Below, one piece after another: positions 18,830-28,602 of a stretch of DNA of 64,000 nt (its first letter is position 1; the number at the start of each line of letters is the position of its first letter). The position numbers and the translations under genes were made by a program. The DNA is from Macrocystis pyrifera (taxonomy: Eukaryota; Sar; Phaeophyceae; Laminariales; Laminariaceae). Under the pieces are notes generated by a model. That model did not search any database. It was not told the origin of the DNA and was given only the letters and a program-made list of their open reading frames with translations. The stretch lies in contig JASSKH010000002.1 in the NCBI GenBank assembly GCA_031763025.1, positions 16,590,468-16,654,467 of the forward strand, in the 5' to 3' direction.

Positions 18830-20941
18830 TCTTCAGGACTCTTCCGGGGATCCGACCTTAAAGTTTGTGCAACTCCGGATTCTCCGTTCGTTGTCCTCGA
18901 CTGTGTCCGCTTTACACCCCGGGCACTTCCTGGAAGTGTTGTGCTCGTCCACCATCAACACGACTCCTCTGCTGGCCATCTCTCTTATCATGGCCTTCCT
19001 TGGAGCCGAAGCCCTTCCTTTCTGAGCACGAAACGACGCTTTACCGAACAACATGACTCTACAGGTGTCTCCTACATGTCCCATGTACTTGTCCGCTATC
19101 TTTGCAAGTGTCTTCTGCGTAGCCCTGAAACGATCGAACCGCATAAATTTTCTCCCTTTCTGCAAAGTCCCTCTGAACAACGCCGGTCCGTTTGTACACC
19201 AACTTTTGCAGTATTTGATGAAGGTCGATAGACAGGAAGTTCTTTTCTTGTCGTTCCCCAGACGTTCGATGGCCACTTCGTACGGCTGGTTCTTGCGCCT
19301 GAAAGTCTCGTACTTGTCCGAACGTAAAGCAAGAGTGTCCCTGCGGTAGTCATCCCCGAACACGCACGTCGAGCTCTTGAGAATTGCTTCTGGATCCCTC
19401 TTTGCCCAAGTTTCGCCCGTAGCCGAAGAAACGTTGATCACCTTAGCTTGTCCCGGGTCCGCGGACATCACCACGAGGTCGTGTCTGATGCTTGGGGACT
19501 TCAGCACACTCTTGATGTTGTACACTCCTCTTCCCTCATTCAACAGGCTTTCTAGTTGAGCATCAGCCCGAGGCAGCTTGTTGTACCCCGCCTCGTTCAG
19601 CTGACTTGACCCAGGGAATGCTTTCCTCGTGTGTTCCAGCGTCACAAGAAGCAACTTTATCTGGACACCGTCCGTCAGGAAGCTTTCGCCGATCATCCAG
19701 GGGCACGTTTCCGGACCACTTTCGAGCAGACTTGAGAGAAAACCCTGCTCGCTCGACGCGTACTTGGTGTTTTCCTTGCTCCTAAGACACTTGATATTGG
19801 CCTCCCTGGAGAACGGTCGGAGAACATCCTTGTACCACCAGGCATCGTTGGAATGCAAAAGTCCCCACGACTTGAGTGTCTTCATGTCGATGTGGATGAA
19901 GATAGAACGTGTGGAACAAATGGGTAGCACGGCCGTGTCTTTTGGGGGAGCGTAAATGAACTCTTCCCCGAGCTCGCTCTTCATGAACTCGTACCTCTTC
20001 TTCCTACACTCCTTGTCTTCACCCGGGGCAGACGAGTGGGCTCGGGACACGACTTCCTCGTACATGCTTCTGGATTCAGCGACGTACGTCTTGAACATCC
20101 AGTCTAGGTGCTTGATCGTCGATGCACACTTCCCGTCTCGACGAGCTAAATCGGAGAACTCCTTTTCTTTCCGAGAGAACTCGATGCTGGATTCGGTGTC
20201 CGTACCAGAGTCCATCTTCCACACTAGGTTTCGAAGTTTTTGTTCGTTCTCGGGAATGCCGTCGAACTCCACGATGATCTTCTTCGCTAAGTCGTAAAGC
20301 TTGGTGGCATACTTCTTGTACACTAAGTCGCCCCTGGATATCCGCCCCCGCAGAAACCACCTTGAGATCGAAATCCTCCTCTTTTCCGCGTGATGTGTTG
20401 CACGCGTGGACGTTGATGATGCCATACAATTGGCCTCGTGCTCCCGTTGCTGGTCAAGGTTTAGCTTTTTCGGGGGCACGAGTCTTGGAAGACCCGTCAG
20501 CTCTGAAAAACGGTCGAAGTCCTCGTTCAGACTCCCGCCCCCTTTGCTCTTGATGCATGATGACAAGCACGACTTGAAAAAGGTCCTGTTGGGTTCGGGC
20601 AGGGTTGATCCGTCTCGGAGACGTTCCATGAACACGAAATTAGCGAAAAGGGATGCTAGCACTCTCTCACGAGAGAGGTGATCCACCGCCTCGTCGATTT
20701 TAGACTGGAAAGCGTCGCGTTTTTCCTCTGTCGTCGCCGCCATAAATCCCACGCTGACGGTCCTCGTCCGAAGTTGTTGAGATACCTTGTCCCCGAACCT
20801 GACTCTCGAAAAGAGCTGTGAACAGTAAGTACCCTTGTACTTGCGGGGTAGCTTTCCCGATGCCGTGAGGTATTGATTCGGATATAGACTTCCGACCGTC
20901 TGCAGAAAGCCAGGGATAGTGACGTTTTCTTCTGACTCCAT
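18725..20941 (-). pseudogene. Fanzor (eukaryotic/viral TnpB-like nuclease), stop codon before last catalytic Asp
   Basis: RNA-guided nuclease family carried by transposons in eukaryotes and giant viruses. The Met at 20941 is the likely start; upstream codons lack protein character. RuvC-I is SADPGQAKVI. RuvC-II/Zn region shows GKASFRAQKGRASAP, then VDEHNTSRKCPGC with the typical E-x-x-T-S-x-x-C-x-x-C pattern, and the partner Cys in RIRSCTN. TGA at 18833-18835 stops the frame there. In the same frame downstream lie ERDN (Asp codon 18791-18793) and GSTNIG, the usual RuvC-III end, before TAA at 18725-18727. The terminated product would lack the third catalytic Asp. A neighbouring IS4 gene and flanking 178-bp repeats show a mobile-rich segment. 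Confidence 0.85.
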
Positions 20942-21113
20942 GTTGTTTGGCGGTGGGGCTCGCATTTGTGTCGAGAAGGGGCATGATACGCTTTTACTGT
21001 TTCCTGTAAAAATAGAAATATTCTTCGTCCATGGACGCCTATGATTGGTCGGGAGTTGGGGCCACGTGGTATGTTCCCATGGATGGGTATGATGGAGGCG
21101 AACTGTAGAAGAA
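20942..21113. other. Spacer between Fanzor and IS4 genes
   Basis: No gene is seen. The Fanzor frame stays open upstream here, but the residues are His/Pro-rich and unlike a protein start. Confidence 0.4.
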
Positions 21114-22215
21114 CTAACTTGGTGCGTCCGAAAAGAATGATCCGGGAGGATACTGATCATTGCCGTTGACAAGACACAAACGACGCCGCTTCATCGGGAC
21201 TGCTCTAGAGTTTCCCCTGAATCTCACGGGGTTTGAAACCTTTTTCACGTTACCGAGGATGTGTGTAACGTACGTATCGAGTGTGTATATATACGATGGT
21301 TCCTTTATCCTTTTTTGTAGACTCAGTGTGATTGAGTCTAGCAAGACTCGTGCCTCCACCTCTTGAATGTAAAGAGCGGGCGTTTTTGCGTGAGCTCTCT
21401 CGAGTTTGAGATTTGATTTCAAGCGTTTGAAGGATTCTTCCACCCTCCATCTCGACGCGTAAATGGTTTTACTATCTCGCCGAGATAGCGATGGACCATT
21501 CGTCAGGCAAACATATGTTTTACCATCAATGAAGTACTTCAGCAGACGCGCCTTTACGCCAAGAATAAGGCAATTTGCCTCCGTTTGATACGAGTTGAAG
21601 AAAGACCTGGTCCCCCTAAATGCGTCTATCTTTAGTCGCCAAACACCGAATGCATGTGAGTCATGAACGCTTCTCAGTAAATCTTTTGAGTAGTATCCTC
21701 TGTCGAACACTAGAGTATCACCTTTGCGCACACTTCGAAGCATCGAAACAGCTGCCTTCCTCTCATTGAAGTGTTTCGTCAGCTCGAAGTCCACACACGC
21801 TTTCGATTTTACGTCCACCATCGAAGAAAGCATGACAAGAGGTCGTTTTGCGGGGACGCGGCACAGGCTTGTCGTTCGTCCGGGTTTTGTACCCAGCGCC
21901 GAGGAAAGAAGGGTGAACATGCACCTTCGAACCATCTACGGCGAATACACGTGGTTCATGTGGCCCTCGGTGTAAGAACCGGTTTATCTCCTTGAAAGCC
22001 CCGGTTGGAAGCTTCTTCCTGGCCGAGTGTACCGCCTGTGACGAGTAGTGTTCGTCATCCATCCTCAGAATATGAGCAACACCTCTTTGTTGGATACAAC
22101 ACTTCGTGAGCGTGAAGAAAAGGGATGATGTGTTTAACTTTCTCCTTCTCTGTATCCACTGCCCGTCGCACTTTTTGAAGGCGTCATATAGATCGAGATG
22201 AGTCGGATGAGTCAT
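21114..22215 (-). pseudogene. IS4-type transposase, copy 2, frameshifted
   Basis: DDE transposase of the IS4 family. The N-terminal frame begins at Met 22215 and carries the first Asp (FAVDGSKVHVH). Near 21840-21900 the frame must shift to reach the core, which has PLVMLSSMVDVK, the second Asp in FDRGYYSKDLL and the Y-R-E-K box YASRWRVEESFKRLK. A basic C-terminal tail (MKRRRLCLVNG) ends at 21114. The total of about 360 residues is normal for the family. No clear terminal inverted repeats were found. A second, cut copy lies at 2933-3438, about 97% alike by eye. Confidence 0.85.
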
Positions 22216-22314
22216 TTTCGTATTTCATATAGAAACATTTAAGTTGTCAACATGCCTAAGTTTCCGACAATGCTGCGAATGGGTGAAGCGCCAAAAGAAG
22301 TAAACAACTTAACC

Positions 22315-22492
22315 ATGATCTCTTGTTGAGGACAGTGGGTTTGCCGGTGGGTGGGTTTCAAGTGGTTGCGTCTTTCCTGTCAAATCGTCATATTTTATGT
22401 AGGGAAGCATTAATTCAAACATCATGAAGCTTCAGCTGAGCATTCTAATCGTCATCGCCGTGTTGTCAGCGTATATACTCTATACCAAATAC
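22315..22492 (+). repeat. 178-bp direct repeat, copy B
   Basis: Second copy of 17993-18170: an orphan end of the ankyrin gene followed by the promoter and start of the intact Trp-rich membrane protein. Confidence 0.9.
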
Positions 22493-22882
22493 GGTGAGGG
22501 GAGTGGTGAACAGCTACTCGGGAGGAGCAGCATGACAAAGGAATTTAAAGAGGCGGAAGACGCGTGGAAAAAAGCGTATGGATCGAAAAAATTACCTAAG
22601 AACCCCTTGACACTTACAAAGTGGCACAAAACCCTCAAGCAGTGGCAAAAAGTATGCCGGACGAAGAAATACCCCTCCGTGAAAATTAATCTACACAAGT
22701 GGAAAATCGACTATGACAAAAAAAAGAAAGCGGCGGAGGAAAAGGCGAAGAAGGACAAAGAGAAAGCAAAAAAAGATAAAGCAGCGAGGGAAGCGAAAGC
22801 AAAAAGAGATAAAGCAGCACGAGAAGAAGCCGCGCGGAAGGCAAAAGATGTCTGTGAGTGGGTAAAGCTCCGTAAAAAGTAA
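22424..22882 (+). CDS. Trp-rich repeat membrane protein, copy B
   Basis: 152 residues. An N-terminal hydrophobic anchor (residues 4-22, LQLSILIVIAVLSAYILY) is followed by one repeat of about 50 residues with WKKAYGSKKLP, LTKWHKTLKQWQKV, KYPSVK and KWKIDYD. A long Lys/Ala/Glu-rich helix (coiled-coil-like) ends in RKAKDVCEWVKLRKK. The repeat is not assigned to a family; regular Trp spacing suggests a small alpha-helical binding unit. The protein should be anchored with a long charged stalk. The duplicated broken copy is at 18102-18829. Confidence 0.75.
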   Translation: MKLQLSILIVIAVLSAYILYTKYGEGSGEQLLGRSSMTKEFKEAEDAWKKAYGSKKLPKNPLTLTKWHKTLKQWQKVCRTKKYPSVKINLHKWKIDYDKKKKAAEEKAKKDKEKAKKDKAAREAKAKRDKAAREEAARKAKDVCEWVKLRKK

Positions 22883-22928
22883 ACAACGCAAACATCCTTT
22901 TTTTCATTTTTTATGTATCCCAGTGTTA

Positions 22929-25178
22929 ATGAAAAAGATGGCCGACTCGGGACTTGGTGCGAAAGTCGATAAAAAAACAGTAAGCTACGTTGTCGCCGGA
23001 GTCTTCTGCGTCTACGCCCTCGTCTACAAGATTCCGATCCCATGCTTCGGTTGCCAAAAAGAAGGATTTTGGTACCGCTGTGTGATGGACACCGGTGAAG
23101 GGACGGCGTCGTGCGACGCCTACAAACAAGCAGAGAACCGCGCGAAAACAGCAGGACGGATCATGGACCAGGCTGGTGTGTACATGGACAATCTGTGGGA
23201 CTTTACTAAGACCGACCTTCCGGGCGTGATCAAAGATTTTATCGAGACGCTCAAGGACCAAATCCTCGGTCTCAGACACAGAATGGAGAAGAAATTTTGG
23301 GAGATCATCGCATTCATCCAAGAAAAAATGATGCTGTTTGCATCCAAGATCAAGGACGCTGTGGTGTCCACCTATGAAAAGTTCCTCGAGGTCGTCATCA
23401 ATCCCGTCATCAAATTTTTCGTGAACAATCTCCTCCAGCCCGTTGTGAAGATCTTCGAGAAAATCGTGGAGTTCCGCAACCTCGTGTGGAAGGTTCTGTC
23501 CAACGCGATCGATAAGTTTGCAAACGTCGGCCTCGGAGACGTCGTTGGCGAGGTGGTGGACGTTTTCAAATCAATCCCCGAAGCGATGGCAAAGATCAAA
23601 CCTTTCGTGGTCAAGATGATCAATAAAATCAAGAAAGTCACGATCGGTGTCGTCAACACGGGTCTCCGAGAATCAATCAAAGGCATCGAGAAATCTGTCA
23701 ACACCGTCACAGGCGTCGTGGACGACGGCGTCAATGTTGCAGTCGGCGGACTGAACACCGTCAAGAACGAGTTGGTCAAGACCCTCAATTCGCAAATCAA
23801 CAACATGGGCGCTGATATCGAAAGGGGTGTCAACTCTACGACGGGTATGATCGAGACGGGTGTGAACACGACGGTCGGGGGAGTCACGGGTGGAATCAAT
23901 AAAAGCATGAACCAGGTTGAAGAAGGTGTTAATAATGTTATTGGTACTACGAACACCGTCATCGGCGGGGCGGAGCTCGCACTAAACACCATATCGTGTG
24001 GTATCAACAACGCCATGAATGGGGTAGAGGGTAGCATCAACAAGATTGGTAGAGGTCTGGCGGATGGGGTGAACAAGGTCCTCTCACCCCTACGAACGGT
24101 GGAGAGTTTTATCGACAAGGTGAAACGTGTCAGAATTGGCTATAACAAGAGTTTCGTTGATATTGATATAGAACCCTTTAAGTCACTCCCTTCTTTTGAT
24201 GCCCCGAGAAACCTGAACCCTCTGTTCGCAGCAGATATCCCCGATATTCCGATAAAGGAGTTTGGGCGCGTCGATGCCAATGTTGACATTCCGGACGTCA
24301 ACTTCGATGGTATCAAGATAGACGACATCAACATACCCGAGGTGGACATTAAGGCGCCAAAGGATATCAAAAAGATCGACATCCCTGACCTAGATATTCC
24401 AGACGTTGCGATTACGGAGCCAGCTGATATTAAAGAGGAAGACCTCGATATCAATTTCCCCACGATTCCCGGTTTCGACTTCGTCAGTAAAATAGTTGCT
24501 CTGATCAGGGAGGCTGTCAAGGAAATCTTTGAAAAAGCAATGGAGCCTCTGTACGAAGGAGTGGCGGTACTTGTCACTCTTGTCGCATCGGTTATTTCGA
24601 GCTCGGTAACCTTTTTCGAAAACTATTTGTCGTGGACCGCCATAAAGAAAAGGGTGGAAGTAATCCTCGAGTTCGCAGGGAAGGGCTTCACTTTCCTGAA
24701 AGACTTGTTCGTTGAAGAAATCTTGCCCGCATTCGTGAAGTTGATTCACACAATAAAAGATCCAATCCTAGACTTTGTCAAGACAGTCACTGATCATGCG
24801 TGGAAACTCGTAAAGAAGATTAGCGTAAGCGTGGGTAAGGTGTTCAATGAGTCGTTCAGGGTGATCGTCAAGGTAACTGGTATAATCGCCAAGGGGGCTC
24901 TCCACACTGGGTTGTACATAATAGGAACGACTGTGGAGAAGTACACGGGATGGTTGCCCCTTCCACTATCGGTGAAGATTCTGCTTATCGTGGCTTCCAT
25001 TTTCTGGATGTTCTTTGGAGGATGGTTGAGTAACGGGAAAGTGGTAATCGACGTGGCGCTTGCGGCGGTCCAAGGGGCGGCGGTCGCTCTCACGGATTTA
25101 GACAATATGCTTGATTCCAAATTTGGATTGCAAAAGCAAGTTGTCGCACCAGTCGTTGCTTCCTCCTTTCTGTTTTAA
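22929..25178 (+). CDS. Large membrane protein with tape-measure-like repeats
   Basis: 749 residues from ATG 22929. One transmembrane segment lies near the N-terminus (VSYVVAGVFCVYALVY), followed by CFGCQ. A second, hydrophobic region is near the C-terminus (VKILLIVASIFWMFFGGW). Residues about 235-390 form an 11/22-residue-like series of Gly-Val-Asn repeats (GVVDDGVNVAVGGLN, GVNTTVGGVTGGIN and similar) that read as amphipathic helix. A stretch of I-P-D/D-I-P repeats follows (about 430-510). Such repeats recall phage tape-measure or pore-forming virion proteins, but this is analogy. The smaller gene at 13337 has a similar hydrophobic layout. No break is seen. Confidence 0.75.
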   Translation: MKKMADSGLGAKVDKKTVSYVVAGVFCVYALVYKIPIPCFGCQKEGFWYRCVMDTGEGTASCDAYKQAENRAKTAGRIMDQAGVYMDNLWDFTKTDLPGVIKDFIETLKDQILGLRHRMEKKFWEIIAFIQEKMMLFASKIKDAVVSTYEKFLEVVINPVIKFFVNNLLQPVVKIFEKIVEFRNLVWKVLSNAIDKFANVGLGDVVGEVVDVFKSIPEAMAKIKPFVVKMINKIKKVTIGVVNTGLRESIKGIEKSVNTVTGVVDDGVNVAVGGLNTVKNELVKTLNSQINNMGADIERGVNSTTGMIETGVNTTVGGVTGGINKSMNQVEEGVNNVIGTTNTVIGGAELALNTISCGINNAMNGVEGSINKIGRGLADGVNKVLSPLRTVESFIDKVKRVRIGYNKSFVDIDIEPFKSLPSFDAPRNLNPLFAADIPDIPIKEFGRVDANVDIPDVNFDGIKIDDINIPEVDIKAPKDIKKIDIPDLDIPDVAITEPADIKEEDLDINFPTIPGFDFVSKIVALIREAVKEIFEKAMEPLYEGVAVLVTLVASVISSSVTFFENYLSWTAIKKRVEVILEFAGKGFTFLKDLFVEEILPAFVKLIHTIKDPILDFVKTVTDHAWKLVKKISVSVGKVFNESFRVIVKVTGIIAKGALHTGLYIIGTTVEKYTGWLPLPLSVKILLIVASIFWMFFGGWLSNGKVVIDVALAAVQGAAVALTDLDNMLDSKFGLQKQVVAPVVASSFLF

Positions 25179-25318
25179 AGTTCCCATGTCTTTTGATTAA
25201 ACTGTCGTAGACCGTCTATCGTGCTTTCGTGGTCCGAAATTTTGCTTGTGGTGTACAGGTCGAGCATGAACACAAGGCTGTAGCACACGAGCAGTATTAT
25301 TATGTGAGAAGTTTCCAT
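25175..25318 (-). CDS. Small single-helix membrane protein, 47 aa
   Basis: Met at 25318, then a helix of hydrophobic residues (HIIILLVCYSLVFML) and a polar tail ending KTWEL; TAA at 25175. Its end overlaps the end of the large membrane protein by 4 bases, a common compact arrangement in viruses. Tentative because of size. Confidence 0.45.
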   Translation of the reverse strand: METSHIIILLVCYSLVFMLDLYTTSKISDHESTIDGLRQFNQKTWEL

Positions 25319-25415
25319 GTTCGTTGTATATAGTACGATAACATTTTTGTTTGTAGATTTGTTCGCTCAGATGGCCACGTTGATCGAAAATAATATCACG
25401 CATTGGTAAAGTAGG

Positions 25416-25562
25416 ATGATTCTTTTCGGGTTCCTCGCGCTCTTCATGCTAATGTGGACTCTGCACATCAACAATCAGCTACGAATGGTACGAGCTAGTT
25501 CGGAATCTCTCAAGACCGAGATCGAAGAGGCGGCGCAATCGTGCGGCCAGTCACTTAACTGA
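25416..25562 (+). CDS. Small single-helix membrane protein, 48 aa
   Basis: ATG 25416, N-terminal helix (ILFGFLALFMLMWTL) and a polar helix with two acidic patches, TGA at 25560-25562. It overlaps the convergent hydroxylase gene by 12 bases. Similar in build to the protein at 25175-25318. Tentative. Confidence 0.45.
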   Translation: MILFGFLALFMLMWTLHINNQLRMVRASSESLKTEIEEAAQSCGQSLN

Positions 25563-26447
25563 GCTATTCACACTGTCAATATCAAGTTTTGCGTTTTTGA
25601 AAACGCTGTCGATTTGGTCAAATGTCAAGCCTGGTTTTGCAATATCCACCATGATGATAACCCTCGGTCGCGTGCCTTCATAGAACGCTGAGTGGAGGTA
25701 GGAGTCGTCCAAAATGAAAATCTGTCCTACTCCCCAAAACCTTGTCCCATACGGCGTCACTATGCCGCCGGTACCGTCGATGTCGAGACAAAGATGAATT
25801 CTGTATTTGAAATTAGTCGGGCCGAAGTGTGGGCGGATGGAGGTTCCAGGATAAAGAGCAGTAAATGTTGTTGACATCAAGCCGTATCCTGCGTACTTGC
25901 TGAACTTTTGAGAGCGGGCGTAGTCGACCGACGTCCCGAGTACTTTTCGCGTCCGGGGAAATTTCTCACGGAAGAGGTTGACATCAATCCTGCCGTAGCG
26001 ACCACCGTATCCGAGGTTTTCCGGATTCTCCACGAAACAAGTTTTGTTGGCGTTGAATTCCGTCCTGAACACATCAACATGTTCGATCATCGTGCGACAC
26101 AACGCTTCCAATCGACAATTCTTTATCGAAGGGAAGGCTCCGTTCATCTCAAGATCGCCGTATGTCGGCGGCAAACACCAAGGGATTTTATCTTTGAAAC
26201 TCGCGTTGCTGTTTCGTTCTACCAAAATGAGCCGTGGATTCGTCGCTACCAATTTCATTCCCTTCCTCTCGTAGTACAAGGGGTTCTCGTACAAATGTGG
26301 GTCAACGGCAAGCATTGGCTCAATCGCAAGCTTGCGGTAGGCAACATTGGTCGTGACGGAAGGTTTTCTGTTTTGGATGAGTCGACGATACAGTAAGCAT
26401 GTCACAAAAACAATTATCACGATCGACACTTTAGCTACGAAACCCAT
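25551..26447 (-). CDS. Membrane-anchored aspartyl/asparaginyl beta-hydroxylase
   Basis: Fe(II)/2-oxoglutarate oxygenase of the Asp/Asn beta-hydroxylase family. An N-terminal helix (residues 4-20) gives a type II membrane orientation. The catalytic domain shows the first iron-ligand His in IRPHFGPTN (His207), RIHLCLDI, FWGVGQIFILDDS and the second His in YLHSAF (His252). An Arg follows in RPRVIIMVDI (Arg262), which binds 2-oxoglutarate. As in the animal enzymes, there is no Asp between the histidines at the usual place. A collagen-like protein lies in the same window, but Asp/Asn hydroxylases act on EGF-like or ankyrin domains rather than collagen proline. The gene is intact. Confidence 0.85.
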   Translation of the reverse strand: MGFVAKVSIVIIVFVTCLLYRRLIQNRKPSVTTNVAYRKLAIEPMLAVDPHLYENPLYYERKGMKLVATNPRLILVERNSNASFKDKIPWCLPPTYGDLEMNGAFPSIKNCRLEALCRTMIEHVDVFRTEFNANKTCFVENPENLGYGGRYGRIDVNLFREKFPRTRKVLGTSVDYARSQKFSKYAGYGLMSTTFTALYPGTSIRPHFGPTNFKYRIHLCLDIDGTGGIVTPYGTRFWGVGQIFILDDSYLHSAFYEGTRPRVIIMVDIAKPGLTFDQIDSVFKNAKLDIDSVNSSVK

Positions 26448-26474
26448 TTTGTGTGCTCTTTGTCAAAACATTAT

Positions 26475-27299
26475 TTATTCACCAGACTCCGCCTCGAACG
26501 CGTCGTTTAACTTGTTATACAGCTCTTCGACTTGGAGCATATCATTCTCTGCTGACTTTTTGTCCAGACGACCAAGGCCCGTATAAAACTCTGTGATGCC
26601 CAGATCGCAATCCATCGTATACTTTGACATTCTCTTGTCCAAGTCGGGGTCAAGATTGCTGTTGACGTGAACAACGCGCCCCTTCGGGCGTACCACCGCG
26701 GCTTTGGCACGATAGGAAAGAGCCTTTGTGAATAAGTGTGGTTTCGAAATATCGACGGCGGCCATCAACTGGAATGTGGTGGCAAAATCGCTCTCTTCCT
26801 TCAGTGTGGGCACCGTGATGTTGTCGGTGGACACCTTCAGCACTTCTCCCGTGGCGATGTCTTTTGTGGCTGCGAGAAATGATTCCCCGTTTTGGTACGA
26901 AACACGCACACAGTTGTAGTCGGTGCTCTTTCCGAAAATACCGAGCGTTTTGAACAGAAACGGTGTATTGGTCCTGTTGTGGTCGTACAGCGCCAGCGCA
27001 AGCTTTTCAGACACCGACCTCCTGTACTTCGTGCGGAAAACATATTCAAAGAACACCTTGATATCGTCTTCTGGCGGTTCTTGGTTGAACGCGCATGGGA
27101 AGAGAGATTCTCCGCTGTAGACACATTGCATGGTGTACCGGAAGATATCGAGCTTGAAGCTCTGGGTGGTAGACTTGGCCGGTATTTCGTAGCACACGAT
27201 GTCTCCTTCAGCTATCGGTTGCTGGCAGATGGGGTGAATCAGGCCGTCGTCGGCGTGACGCTTGAATTTTAGATTGGGGTTTATGTATGACCTGTCCAT
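26475..27299 (-). CDS. Possible SET-domain-like protein
   Basis: 274 residues from Met 27299 (in-frame upstream Met at 27356 is less likely). The order IAEGDIVCYEIP, LALYDHNRTN, DYNCVRVSYQNGESF and AATKDIATGEVLKV resembles the start strand, the NHxCxPN-type region and the A-x-x-D-I-x-x-G-E-E-L step of SET lysine methyltransferases. The canonical N-H-S-C motif is not exact. A C-terminal acidic helix ends the protein. SET proteins occur in algal viruses and modify host histones. The match is by pattern only. Confidence 0.4.
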   Translation of the reverse strand: MDRSYINPNLKFKRHADDGLIHPICQQPIAEGDIVCYEIPAKSTTQSFKLDIFRYTMQCVYSGESLFPCAFNQEPPEDDIKVFFEYVFRTKYRRSVSEKLALALYDHNRTNTPFLFKTLGIFGKSTDYNCVRVSYQNGESFLAATKDIATGEVLKVSTDNITVPTLKEESDFATTFQLMAAVDISKPHLFTKALSYRAKAAVVRPKGRVVHVNSNLDPDLDKRMSKYTMDCDLGITEFYTGLGRLDKKSAENDMLQVEELYNKLNDAFEAESGE

Positions 27300-27342
27300 C
27301 TTTTTAACACCACCAACAATTTTATTGACACATGCTATAAAC

Positions 27343-27851
27343 ATGGCGAAGCTCATTCTCTCTCTGTTTTTGATTGCATGTATCCTATGCGTTGTTCTGG
27401 CAAAACCAAAAGAAAGGGAAACGAAGAAGTTTGATGTAGAGGAGGGTGTCTACAAGGCTTCTAGAATGGATACCCTGGAACCCCTGCCGTCGAAACAATG
27501 CCCGGAGATCTCGAAACTAAAATCTCTGGTCGATTTCTTTGAGATGACTCATAACTGGGCGGTGCTGGTTGAGGTTGGCAACGCCTACGCGCGGGGATGT
27601 TACCCGTTCTACGGCGCAGATCCGTCCACAGCTTTGCAAATTTACCAGCTCGCGTCGCGATGTCCGGACCGTGTCGTGGCCGCTCAAGCACTGTCTCGCT
27701 ACGCAGACACACGACTATGTCCGATTTTGATTAGAGATAGTTGTGGACAACCGTTCCCCACCGAACTGGCACGTAGACTTGTCAGACACGCCGAGTATCA
27801 CATTCAGCGATGCCCACAGACAATCAACAGAACTCGGCGGTAGCCGACACG

Positions 27852-27908
<57 letters not shown>

Positions 27909-28602
27909 ACTGATACCCCAAGTTGCTGCTAACGTGGTCGCACCGCTGGCGCTCGACAAGCAAAATGTGCACGACCACTCAATATCTCAAACAACTAGGC
28001 GAAATGCCAAAGACATCGTGGTCGAAGGCGCGGAGTATGATCGCCTCGAGCTCCTCGATTCTGTGATGGATGAACTACGGAAGAGTAAACTAAAAGAAAA
28101 GACGTTGGGAGACGCTTTTCGGGTGCTTGTGTCTTTGGTACCGGACAGAATTGAATCGATAGGGTGCTCACAGCTCGATGTACTCAACGCCACGAAAGAC
28201 AAGATTGATGGCGTGAAGGACGGCAGCGTCAAGAGGAACTTGTTTGAAACGTTGGGCAAAAACCTAGCGTCGGGCATCGAACGCGACCATGTGGTGTGCT
28301 CCACGGGCAAGATTGCACGAATTGTCTCTACCCTTGAGGGAACTTCAATTTTGAAAAACAAAGCTGTGCCAATCGAAGTGGTGCGTCGTGAGATCGGGCA
28401 ACTTGCCTCGAAGATAAGGAACGATGTTCTGAGCGAGGTGTGGCAACAAGTTGACGAATACAACTCGTCTGCTTTGAGCGGAGTGAGTGTTACAATGAGA
28501 CAACGTCTGAAACACGAGGTCAGCGCGATCTACATCGATGGCCTGGGGCTGTCACAAAAAAATCTGCAACCGATCATCACGCTGTACAGCAACGCGTTTT
28601 AA
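27343..28602 (+). pseudogene. Secreted/anchored virion-type protein with TP-repeat linker and UAG
   Basis: ATG 27343 begins a signal-like helix (LILSLFLIACILCVVLA). Residues 60-150 have a Sel1/TPR-like flavour (NWAVLVEVGNAYARGCYPF, then ALQIYQLASRCPD). UAG at 27841-27843 ends the frame. The same frame continues directly through a Thr-Pro repeat and about 230 further residues that open with QNVHDHSISQTTRR, a motif that recurs in phycodnavirus-type structural proteins. It is read as one gene with a stop, or a read-through product. The second part could start separately only at a later Met. Confidence 0.6.
27848..27912 (+). repeat. GACACC hexanucleotide repeat
   Basis: About ten units of GACACC/GACGCC, encoding a Thr-Pro linker in the frame of the surrounding gene. 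Confidence 0.9.
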
